40,565 nt of DNA from Thermoplasmata archaeon (lineage in GTDB: Archaea; Thermoplasmatota; Thermoplasmata; Thermoplasmatales; Thermoplasmataceae): positions 1-40,565 of the forward strand of contig JAKAPZ010000007.1 of assembly GCA_021822985.1 (NCBI GenBank), read 5' to 3'. The notes beneath the pieces are model-generated. The model saw only the letters and a program-made list of their open reading frames with translations, was not told the DNA's origin and did not search any database. Shown in pieces: positions 15,949 through 22,614 of this stretch; the first letter of the stretch is position 1, and the number at the start of each line of letters is the position of its first letter. Position numbers and translations under genes: made by a program.

Positions 15949-16590
15949 TCAATCGTCTAAGAGGTGTTTACCTTCACTTTTTAATTTATTGAGGCGAGTG
16001 ATTTCCTCTATAAGGATCAAAATTCCAATCAGTCCCATGGTAACGCCTACGAAAATAAATTGAGGTTCTGTAAAATGTTTTGAGGGGGATTGAATATAGA
16101 CGTTAATGGTAACATTCTGCGATTTAACCGCTATATTTTTCAAGTTTATGTAATATATGCCATTCCCACGATCTCCTAATTTATCGGTTGGAAAATATTT
16201 GCTGTAAGTTAACGAATTGGTGACATTCGAATATTTTTCAACATGAGTTGTTATGGTACATCCGGTACTATTAGTATATGTGCCAATGCACCAAATACTC
16301 CACGATATATTTCCAAGTTGGGAATTGATCTGGACAAGAGTGGCAGTATTGTACGCTATTCCAATATCGCTACTCAGATTCTGAGATTGGTTCATAGTTC
16401 CATCATAGCTATATGACAGGTAATTAGCAGTATAGGTGCTATTGCTTTTATATCCTAAATTCATAACGAATAAACCTGAAATTATAAGCACTATTGCTAA
16501 CACTGTTATTTTAGTGAACAGTGGTTTCATCCCATTCTTCAATATCGATTTTAAAGGATTTTTCTTTGTTTTAATCTTTAAAGTGCTCAT
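15949..16590 (-). CDS. Two-span membrane protein with extracytoplasmic domain, unknown
   Basis: I do not recognise a family. The 213-residue protein begins with a basic stretch (KIKTKKNPLKSILKNG), then a membrane span (about residues 28-46), an outer domain of about 120 residues rich in Asn/Ser/Thr with several N-glycosylation-type sequons (NST, NQS, NLS, NVT), and a second span (about 176-195). The tail is short and charged. It is divergent from the next membrane-protein gene, with about 55 bases between the starts, so they may share a control region. Its low-GC codon use matches the next gene more than the flanking core genes. Confidence 0.7.
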   Translation of the reverse strand: MSTLKIKTKKNPLKSILKNGMKPLFTKITVLAIVLIISGLFVMNLGYKSNSTYTANYLSYSYDGTMNQSQNLSSDIGIAYNTATLVQINSQLGNISWSIWCIGTYTNSTGCTITTHVEKYSNVTNSLTYSKYFPTDKLGDRGNGIYYINLKNIAVKSQNVTINVYIQSPSKHFTEPQFIFVGVTMGLIGILILIEEITRLNKLKSEGKHLLDD

Positions 16591-16645
16591 ACTGATATAG
16601 TCATCTAATTACGAATATATTTATCTATTTAATGTATGCTCGATT

Positions 16646-17719
16646 ATGAAGTTTAGGAAATTCTTGAACACTGCTGACATTTATCTATTCATGATAATAA
16701 TGTCTACCACCTTTCTAATTTCAATATATTCAATTTCCAATTATCTTTTCAGTAATTCGGGGGGGTTCAAGAAAATAACGATGCTATATCTGTATTTCAC
16801 CGCAGGAACAGCTAAAGAAACTGTTATAATCACGGGAATTTTATTCATCGTAGCTTTGTTCATAATTCTTTATTTCAATATGACCGATTCCGTAAGAAAA
16901 GATACGACTAACGGCAAATCTACCTATTCTGAAATATTCCTTTTGATATTCATTGGGCTTATTTTTTTAACTTATAATGAATCATCAGTGCCAGATCTTG
17001 TTTTACAGTACGGGAATGTTGGTGTAACTGTATATTATGAGCAAACTGCTTTATTTTTGACACTTCTCGTGGCTTTAGTAGGATCAATTTCATTTATTCC
17101 TATTGCACTTTTTAAAGATATTTCAGTGTCAAAATCAATTATTTCTGGGCATCAATATAAGATGCATTACTACCTTTATTCTTTAGTTCCAGCACTAATT
17201 GCGACATTCATTTTTTATCTTGCTGAGACTTTAACAATAAGTCAATTTGAAATAATATTCCTAATTTTTTTCATGCTTTTTGTTTTTATGCAGCGAAATG
17301 GTTTGTTCAGAACCATTTCTTCCGTTTTTCTTATTTTCGGAAGCCAGCTAATATCCTCTTATTTTACATCTGTCACGACCATTTTGTATCTGTTATTTAT
17401 CCTTTTACTACTTGGTTTGGGATTCGCAACTCTTTCCATCCCTGAAATTCGACAAAAGCGTGACAGTTTACATGAAGAAGAATTCAACAAACATCAGGGA
17501 TCAGAAGACACAAACCAACAAAAAGTGCCATTAAATACGAAAGATTCACGAAGCATTTCTGATGCACTCTTTATTAGGGGCTCATGTCTGCACTGTGAAT
17601 CAGTGGAATTCTATATCAAAGCAAATAATCTTGAATGCAAGAAATGTAAATCTGAATTTACCGGAAAGGAAAAAGAATTCAATTCATTCCTCGTTTCTGA
17701 GGATAGGCGGGGAATTTGA
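16646..17719 (+). CDS. Multi-span membrane protein with C-terminal zinc ribbon, unknown
   Basis: I do not recognise a family. The 357-residue protein has about eight to nine hydrophobic segments over residues 10-265, then a charged linker and a Cys4 ribbon near the C-terminus (CLHCES, then ECKKCKS) that should lie in the cytoplasm. A membrane protein ending in a zinc ribbon could bind RNA, DNA or a partner protein; nothing more precise is supported. It starts about 55 bases from the divergent two-span membrane-protein gene, and its end overlaps the convergent MFS gene by 36 bases. Confidence 0.7.
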   Translation: MKFRKFLNTADIYLFMIIMSTTFLISIYSISNYLFSNSGGFKKITMLYLYFTAGTAKETVIITGILFIVALFIILYFNMTDSVRKDTTNGKSTYSEIFLLIFIGLIFLTYNESSVPDLVLQYGNVGVTVYYEQTALFLTLLVALVGSISFIPIALFKDISVSKSIISGHQYKMHYYLYSLVPALIATFIFYLAETLTISQFEIIFLIFFMLFVFMQRNGLFRTISSVFLIFGSQLISSYFTSVTTILYLLFILLLLGLGFATLSIPEIRQKRDSLHEEEFNKHQGSEDTNQQKVPLNTKDSRSISDALFIRGSCLHCESVEFYIKANNLECKKCKSEFTGKEKEFNSFLVSEDRRGI

Positions 17720-18808
17720 TCTTCCTAACTTTTTATAAGTCAGAAGTGCAAAAATTAGGGAAGGGATGAATAGTAAAAGACTGATCTTGTATCCATAAAA
17801 TCCAAGCAAGAAACCTCCTGAGAAGGAGCCTGTGACAAAACCTATGGAAAAAAAGGATTCATAATAGAACACCCCATCCCTCGGACTTTCAGTCTCTCCG
17901 ATATAACTGAGGATTTTTGAGAATCCCATGCTCCCTCCCAGTCCTGCAAGAAACAATGCTAAAGCAATAGATTCAAATGAGAAATTAATAAGAAGTATAA
18001 GGTATGATGCAGCGAATATGGAAGAAATCCATGCAAATTGCCCTGTAGAAATATTCTTCGAATAGGTTGATATGATGGAGCCAATCGAGAAAGAAATTCC
18101 AAATGCACCAAGCAAAAGCCCAATGCTAAAATAGGAATATCCGCTATTCTTCAGGAGTGGGGTTAGGACAAATGAAGTATAACCCATTGCAATGCCCACC
18201 AAAATCATTGGTATGAGTTTCAAATAATCAAGGGTGCCCTCCTTCAATATTTTTCTTTCATTCATTTCTACAGGCGCTATCAGGAATCCCAAAATGGAAC
18301 TGATTGCAACAATCAGGTAGATAAACCTGTATCCTCCGTACTGAATGATTGTGCCTGAGAATATTGGAAAAAGGCCCGATGGAATGGCCCAAGCAGCTGA
18401 GTATTTTTCAGCCCTTCCATCGCCGCTCATGAGTCCTGTCTCTATCTCAGCAGCTATCCACCACATGCTCTGAAATAATCCGGATATGGCAATTAGCAGA
18501 ATATAAACATAAAGATTTAGGTCAAATATCAGGAAAATGGCAGAAATCACTGCAAGAACGGCAAATGGAAACTTAAGTGCAAAATTTATATGGGACTTCC
18601 GCGATTTTCTGAATAGAAAAGAGATCAGGATAAATGGGAGTGATGTCGAAATCCCTATAATTCCAATATCTTCATATGAAACTCCCAGAAATGCCAGTCT
18701 GAGGGAATAAGTAAAACTCAGCCAAAGCCAACTCATGGAGAAGAGAATTGTGCTCACCGTAAAATAATGGTTATTGTCAATATTTCTCCAGAAAAAGCTC
18801 ATGGGCAA
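17684..18808 (-). CDS. MFS-type transporter
   Basis: The 374-residue protein has about eleven to twelve hydrophobic segments, in two similar halves separated by a charged loop (EMNERKILKEGTLDYLK, about residues 182-198). Loop motifs such as FRKSRKSH between early spans fit the major facilitator superfamily. The substrate cannot be inferred. At 374 residues it is at the short end for MFS. The gene overlaps the end of the convergent zinc-ribbon membrane protein. A second start (ATG at M3) is possible. Confidence 0.75.
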   Translation of the reverse strand: MPMSFFWRNIDNNHYFTVSTILFSMSWLWLSFTYSLRLAFLGVSYEDIGIIGISTSLPFILISFLFRKSRKSHINFALKFPFAVLAVISAIFLIFDLNLYVYILLIAISGLFQSMWWIAAEIETGLMSGDGRAEKYSAAWAIPSGLFPIFSGTIIQYGGYRFIYLIVAISSILGFLIAPVEMNERKILKEGTLDYLKLIPMILVGIAMGYTSFVLTPLLKNSGYSYFSIGLLLGAFGISFSIGSIISTYSKNISTGQFAWISSIFAASYLILLINFSFESIALALFLAGLGGSMGFSKILSYIGETESPRDGVFYYESFFSIGFVTGSFSGGFLLGFYGYKISLLLFIPSLIFALLTYKKLGRSNSPPILRNEE

Positions 18809-18950
18809 GCCATATCAAACAATTATTAAATTATTATTGAATTACATTCCAATGAAAAGCCAGATCAGGCAACTTTCATGTTTGTAGAATCAAAGTCATA
18901 TCTTAATTGTGATTTCGCGGTTTATCTCATAAAAGGCAGCGTCAGTTTAG

Positions 18951-18963
18951 TTTTTATACATAT
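18951..18963 (+). promoter_or_regulatory. TATA box of the L10e gene
   Basis: TTTTTATACATAT centres about 26-30 bases before the L10e ATG at 18987. No ribosome site precedes the ATG, so the mRNA is probably leaderless. Confidence 0.6.
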
Positions 18964-18986
18964 AAGATATTCCCCTTAGGATAATC

Positions 18987-19517
18987 ATGGTAACGAAACC
19001 AGCAAGAATGTACTCAAAGATAACTGGCCCTGCATATACAAGAAGGGAATTCATGGGGGGCGTCCCATATCCAAAAATTACAACATTCACACACGGGAAC
19101 CAGAAAAGAGATTTTCCTGTGGAATTCAAGATGATTGCTAAAGAAAGCTGCCAGATCAGGCACTCAGCTCTGGAAGCTGCGAGAATTTCAATAAACAGGA
19201 AACTCAGTGAAAGCCTTGGAATAGAGAACTTCTATTTCCAGATTAGGCCATATCCTCATCATGTCATACGTGAACATAAAATGGCTACTGGCGCTGGTGC
19301 TGATAGAATTTCAAGCGGAATGAGAGGGGCATTCGGAAAACCGGTAGGGACTGCTGCAAGAGTCAGCTCTGGCGACATAGTTATTTTGGCAAGAGTCACA
19401 GCAGAAGGGGCGAAGGCAATGAAGGAAGCTCTCCACAAGGCATCCATTAAACTACCGACACCATGCACCATTGAACTCTCAAAGGGAAAGGATATTGCCG
19501 GTAAAATAGGCATCTGA
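18987..19517 (+). CDS. rpl10e: 50S ribosomal protein L10e (uL16)
   Basis: The 176-residue protein is a typical archaeal L10e: RMYSKITGPAYTRREFMGG at the N-terminus, then ISINRKLSESLG, FYFQIRPYPHHVIREHK and GADRISSGMRGAFGKPVGTA. It binds near the peptidyl-transferase centre and is needed for subunit joining. It is transcribed alone from its own TATA box and followed by a 10-T terminator. Its divergent neighbour is the MFS gene. Confidence 0.97.
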   Translation: MVTKPARMYSKITGPAYTRREFMGGVPYPKITTFTHGNQKRDFPVEFKMIAKESCQIRHSALEAARISINRKLSESLGIENFYFQIRPYPHHVIREHKMATGAGADRISSGMRGAFGKPVGTAARVSSGDIVILARVTAEGAKAMKEALHKASIKLPTPCTIELSKGKDIAGKIGI

Positions 19518-19526
19518 ATCTCTTTA

Positions 19527-19536
19527 TTTTTTTTTT
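19527..19536 (+). terminator. Poly-T terminator after L10e
   Basis: Ten consecutive T on the coding strand lie 10 bases after the L10e stop, and a further T-rich run follows. Archaeal RNA polymerase terminates on such tracts without needing a hairpin. Confidence 0.65.
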
Positions 19537-19648
19537 CAATACGCCTTTTTTCCAATTTTCCGGAAATATGGGTTCTGAACCAATTACCGATTTAAGTTTT
19601 TTAAGTTTCAACAGAAGTGCAATTTGCGTTCAAAATCATAGAGTACGA

Positions 19649-19657
19649 TTAATATAC
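19649..19657 (+). promoter_or_regulatory. TATA box of tRNA-Leu
   Basis: A TTAATATAC element lies about 28-30 bases before the first tRNA base, the usual archaeal spacing. Confidence 0.5.
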
Positions 19658-19681
19658 ATTGGAGTTATAAACCGATGCATT

Positions 19682-19766
19682 GCGAGGGTTACTGAGCATG
19701 GCCAAAGGTGCAGGACTTAAGATTCTGTCTCGAAGGAGTTCGTGGGTTCGAATCCCATCCCTCGCA
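19682..19766 (+). tRNA. tRNA-Leu (UAA)
   Basis: The 85-base type II tRNA has a 7-bp acceptor stem (GCGAGGG / CCCTCGC), discriminator A, anticodon stem CAGGA / TTCTG and loop CTTAAGA with anticodon TAA at 19718-19720. A long variable arm (about CTCGAAGGAG) and a T-arm with TTCGAAT follow. There is no intron and no encoded CCA. The long variable arm and discriminator A fit leucine. Confidence 0.95.
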
Positions 19767-19905
19767 TTTTCACTTTTTCCTTAAAATTGTGGAATATTAT
19801 AGGGAAGTCGTTTCTTCAAATATATTTAACTCAGTTTTCATGTTAATACAATTGTAAAGTAGAAAAAAAATAGACAGGCAAATACTATTAATGATTAACC
19901 GCTAA

Positions 19906-19917
19906 AAATTTTATATA
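19906..19917 (+). promoter_or_regulatory. TATA box upstream of the MarR gene
   Basis: AAATTTTATATA centres about 22-24 bases before the ATG of a six-codon frame at 19934, and about 58 before the marR ATG. The perfect palindrome TACAATTGTA at 19847-19856, further upstream, is a candidate regulator site. Confidence 0.55.
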
Positions 19918-19933
19918 GATTAAGTATACAGTA

Positions 19934-19954
19934 ATGACAACAGGAAATTTGTAA
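19934..19954 (+). other. Possible leaderless minicistron (six codons) before MarR
   Basis: ATG ACA ACA GGA AAT TTG TAA encodes MTTGNL. Its ATG falls close to the transcription start expected from the TATA box, so it could be read as a leaderless ORF. It ends 14 bases before the marR ATG, just ahead of the GGTGAG ribosome site. Whether it is translated is an inference. Confidence 0.35.
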
Positions 19955-19968
19955 CTAACGGTGAGAGA

Positions 19969-20445
19969 ATGCAGGAAAAAAATTTGGAAACTTATGCGCT
20001 TTACACATCTCTGTGGAGAAACACTACTTCAATATACAAAATTCTCCACAAAATGCTTGAACATGAATTAATAATAAGAAATTCAAGCATTCTTGAATAC
20101 AGAATTTTAAAAATCATAGACGAGGTTCAAACGATTACCATGGCGCAGATTGCAGAAAGAAATTACGTTACCCAGGCTTGGATAACCGGTATGATAGATA
20201 AAATGGAAAACAAGAATCTGGTGAAAAGAAACAGGTCAGAGGAAGATAGAAGGGTAATATATATTGAAATTACAGAATCAGGCAAGGCATTGCTTTTAGA
20301 TTTGAAGGCAGTAATCGATAAGACACTTTATGAAAACTTTTCATTCATAGATCTTAAAGAAATGGATCATCTCAATACGCTTCTTGGTTCTATAAATGAC
20401 AACCTGATCAAAAACAATGCGAAAATAGCTAGCGATTTGCAATGA
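19969..20445 (+). CDS. MarR family transcriptional regulator
   Basis: The 158-residue protein has the MarR plan: helices at both ends for dimerisation (starting LETYALYTSLWRNTTSIYKI), a winged helix-turn-helix (MAQIAERNYVTQAWITGMIDKMENKNLV), then the wing KRNRSEEDRRVIYIEITESG (residues about 84-103). The DRR pattern in the wing is characteristic. The ligand is unknown. GGTGAG 4 bases before the ATG marks a leadered start, unlike most genes here. Its 3' end overlaps a small minus-strand gene by 17 bases. Confidence 0.9.
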   Translation: MQEKNLETYALYTSLWRNTTSIYKILHKMLEHELIIRNSSILEYRILKIIDEVQTITMAQIAERNYVTQAWITGMIDKMENKNLVKRNRSEEDRRVIYIEITESGKALLLDLKAVIDKTLYENFSFIDLKEMDHLNTLLGSINDNLIKNNAKIASDLQ

Positions 20446-20557
20446 AATGGTAGAGTCCGAAAGCTATGAGGGCTACAAGCCCAAATACAACTTTCACTTT
20501 TCCTTTGCCTATGGAGCTTATTTTTGAACTTTCCACCCCACATGATATTACGGGCAT
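20429..20557 (-). CDS. Small single-span membrane protein (42 residues)
   Basis: This minus-strand frame starts at an ATG at 20557 and ends with TAG at 20429. The product begins MPVISCGVESSKISSIGKGK and continues with one clear membrane span (VVFGLVALIAFGLYHFIA) and a basic end (NR). A TATA box (AAAAATTTATG on the minus strand, 20579-20590) lies about 26-28 bases before the ATG, right for a leaderless transcript. Basic residues precede the span. Its last 17 bases overlap the end of the MarR gene on the opposite strand. I recognise no family; a role as a small membrane subunit or regulator is possible. Confidence 0.6.
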   Translation of the reverse strand: MPVISCGVESSKISSIGKGKVKVVFGLVALIAFGLYHFIANR

Positions 20558-20578
20558 AGATTCAAAGCGCATACCAAC

Positions 20579-20590
20579 TCATAAATTTTT
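20579..20590 (-). promoter_or_regulatory. TATA box of the small membrane-protein gene
   Basis: Minus-strand AAAAATTTATG sits about 26-28 bases before the ATG at 20557. The palindrome TATCA-ATTG-TGATA at 20606-20619 lies just upstream and is a candidate operator. Confidence 0.5.
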
Positions 20591-20662
20591 GGGAGTCGAT
20601 TGAGTTATCAATTGTGATATCAATCAAAAATAATAAATTCTAAGTAAACATACACTGCCATC

Positions 20663-20737
20663 GCTCCGGTAGTGTAGCCAGGCCAAGCATAAGAGGCTCT
20701 CAATCTCTCGACTCGGGTTCAAATCCCGACCGGAGCA
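20663..20737 (+). tRNA. tRNA-Glu (CUC)
   Basis: The 75-base tRNA has acceptor stem GCTCCGG / CCGGAGC, discriminator A, anticodon stem AGAGG / TCTCT and loop CTCTCAA with anticodon CTC at 20699-20701. The T-arm reads CGGGTTCAAATCCCG. The GCTCCGG start is typical of archaeal tRNA-Glu. There is no intron. A TATA-like AATAATAAATT at about 20628 lies at the usual distance. Confidence 0.93.
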
Positions 20738-20920
20738 TGGTTATAAAAATCAAAGTCCCTGTCTTCTGAACGACCTTTTTTCCATCATCTGCTTAAATAG
20801 TCACAGATCGCTCTATATTTTAACGGCAACATTCCTGCCTGAATAGATCATCTTTTTGAAATCCTTAATTTGAAAGAGTAAAATCAGACATCTTTATATC
20901 CACTGTACAACTTTGATTAA

Positions 20921-21520
20921 GTGGCAAGAAAGATCACAGCTAATCTGTACATGACGCTGGATGGTTATGGAGAATTCCCCAAATATCCCGGCTGGGATTA
21001 TGTTTCGGAAGAGCCGGATGAATTCTGGAATGAGTTGTGGATTAGCCAGTATGATTCTGTTGATACGATAATTTTTGGGCGTGGATCCTTCGAAGGGCAT
21101 GAAGAAGTTCACTCTATTTCAAAAAGAAAACCTACCGATCCATACTATATGTTCGATTATTCACGCTTCCTTGAGAAATGTCAGAAAATAGTCATAAGCC
21201 ACAGCCTCAAGAAGGTGGAGTGGGCAAATTCAAGGATAGTTGAAGGAGATTTAACAGAACTTATCAGGAATATCCGAAATGAACCGGGAAAGGACATAAT
21301 TGTGGAAGGGGGCCCGTCCCTTGTACATGAATTCATTCAACGCGGACTGATAGATGAATACAGGATACTCGTGATGCCAGTAATAATTGGAAAGGGACAC
21401 AACTATTGGGGCACAATGGCTAATCAGCAGACGCTCAAACTCATTTCTGCAAAGACAATGAAATATGGGGAATTATGCCTTCGTTTCGAATGTGTTCATG
21501 ACTTCAATGCTTCGAAATGA
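20921..21520 (+). CDS. RibD C-terminal / dihydrofolate-reductase-like protein
   Basis: The 199-residue protein belongs to the RibD-C/DHFR-like superfamily: KITANLYMTLDGYGEFPKYPGW at the N-terminus, DTIIFGRGSFEG (about 49-60), VISHSLKKVEWAN (about 89-101) and a glycine-rich DIIVEGGPSLVHEFIQRGLIDE that would bind NADPH. Members are reductases (pyrimidine reductase, DHFR-like, formylaminopyrimidine reduction); the substrate here is unknown. The start is GTG at 20921, with no ATG nearby giving the conserved N-terminus. It is a single gene between tRNA-Glu and the convergent ZIP gene. Confidence 0.85.
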   Translation: MARKITANLYMTLDGYGEFPKYPGWDYVSEEPDEFWNELWISQYDSVDTIIFGRGSFEGHEEVHSISKRKPTDPYYMFDYSRFLEKCQKIVISHSLKKVEWANSRIVEGDLTELIRNIRNEPGKDIIVEGGPSLVHEFIQRGLIDEYRILVMPVIIGKGHNYWGTMANQQTLKLISAKTMKYGELCLRFECVHDFNASK

Positions 21521-21574
21521 TTCCTGCAGATAAATATGGTGTCAACATGCATAAATCAGATTGAAGGGGAAATT

Positions 21575-22321
21575 TCAAAAAAGATTGACAATCAGTCCAA
21601 TCAGAAATCCAGAAAAGATACCAATGTAGATGCTGCCCTTCAAACTCTTTTCATAGTCCCTGAAAATTATGGCCCCCATTGCAATGATTATGTACAGAAT
21701 GGAGCCAATGGCAAGGCCATCGAAAATCAGATCAAAATTTACTGAATTGAAATAGTAACCCAAGGAGCCTCCAATAATGGTGGGCAAACCACCAATAAGG
21801 AAGAGTAGAGGCACAAAACTCTTCACATTTGATTTATCACCAAAGAAAGGGACCCCTATGGGGAATCCTTCGGTAATGTTCTGTATGACGAAGCCTGTAA
21901 AAATAACCAGTGCAATTCCGCTGAAACCAATGAGGTTTGCAACTGAACCGAATACGAGGCCCTCAGTGAGGTTCTGAAGGCCAATTCCTATGGAAATCAT
22001 CAGGGAAATGTGTACGGGTTTCAACTCCGCCTTCGATCTGAATTCAAAAGCGTAGAGCATGAAGAATCCTACAAATAGAGACGTAGTAAAAAGAATGTCA
22101 TAAGCTAAATTCGTCCCATATCCGTAAAGCGTTTTGTCATAAAGGATAAGTGTCACATCGGAAAATATGTCACTTATAAGGAAAATGAGTATTCCCATTG
22201 CTATTGCTGTCAGAAACAAAGATGCCTTTCTGTTCAGTTTCTGCATCAGAATGAATGGATAAGACAGAAATATGGATAGGCCAATTATTGCAGACAGCAC
22301 TATCTCCGTTAAAAAGTTCAC
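21575..22321 (-). CDS. ZIP family metal transporter
   Basis: The 248-residue protein has about eight membrane spans and the two ZIP signatures: GLQNLTEGLVFGS in span 4 (Q115-N116, E119) and GFVIQNITEGFPIGVP in span 5 (Q147-N148, E151). Gln-Asn in span 5 is usual in the GufA-like branch. In span 4 the expected His of HNxPEG is Gln115, and both Pro residues are Thr. Metal preference may therefore differ from Zn/Fe transporters, but the direction is likely import into the cytoplasm. It stands alone, convergent with the RibD-like gene. Confidence 0.8.
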   Translation of the reverse strand: MNFLTEIVLSAIIGLSIFLSYPFILMQKLNRKASLFLTAIAMGILIFLISDIFSDVTLILYDKTLYGYGTNLAYDILFTTSLFVGFFMLYAFEFRSKAELKPVHISLMISIGIGLQNLTEGLVFGSVANLIGFSGIALVIFTGFVIQNITEGFPIGVPFFGDKSNVKSFVPLLFLIGGLPTIIGGSLGYYFNSVNFDLIFDGLAIGSILYIIIAMGAIIFRDYEKSLKGSIYIGIFSGFLIGLIVNLF

Positions 22322-22614
22322 AGGGATAATTTACAGAATTGATTAATACGTTTCTGTCTAAATTCATGAACCATCAGCAATTTTGATAAACAAACTACAT
22401 TCTGTGATTGAAATTTATTCGTAAATGCATCATTCTGTAAACAAATTCTGAGACCGAATCATAATTATTTGCATAGAATCTGAAAAATTATCAGTGAGAA
22501 AATATTGGGGACATCTGCCAGATTATGGGAGTATTCCCGGAAAAAATAAAGGTATAAGATCAGCACTCCCGCATCCTTGAAAACTATTTTAACATCGATA
22601 ACATACGGTGAACA

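Noticed and set aside
15949-18808. Genomic island or mobile element around the two membrane proteins and MFS gene
   Set aside because: No integrase, transposase, direct repeats or att-like tRNA duplications are visible; only a mildly lower GC content.
22527-22570. GGGAGT ... ACTCCC inverted repeat upstream of the ferredoxin oxidoreductase
   Set aside because: Six-base arms 32 bases apart are expected by chance and no extended stem forms; kept only as a note.
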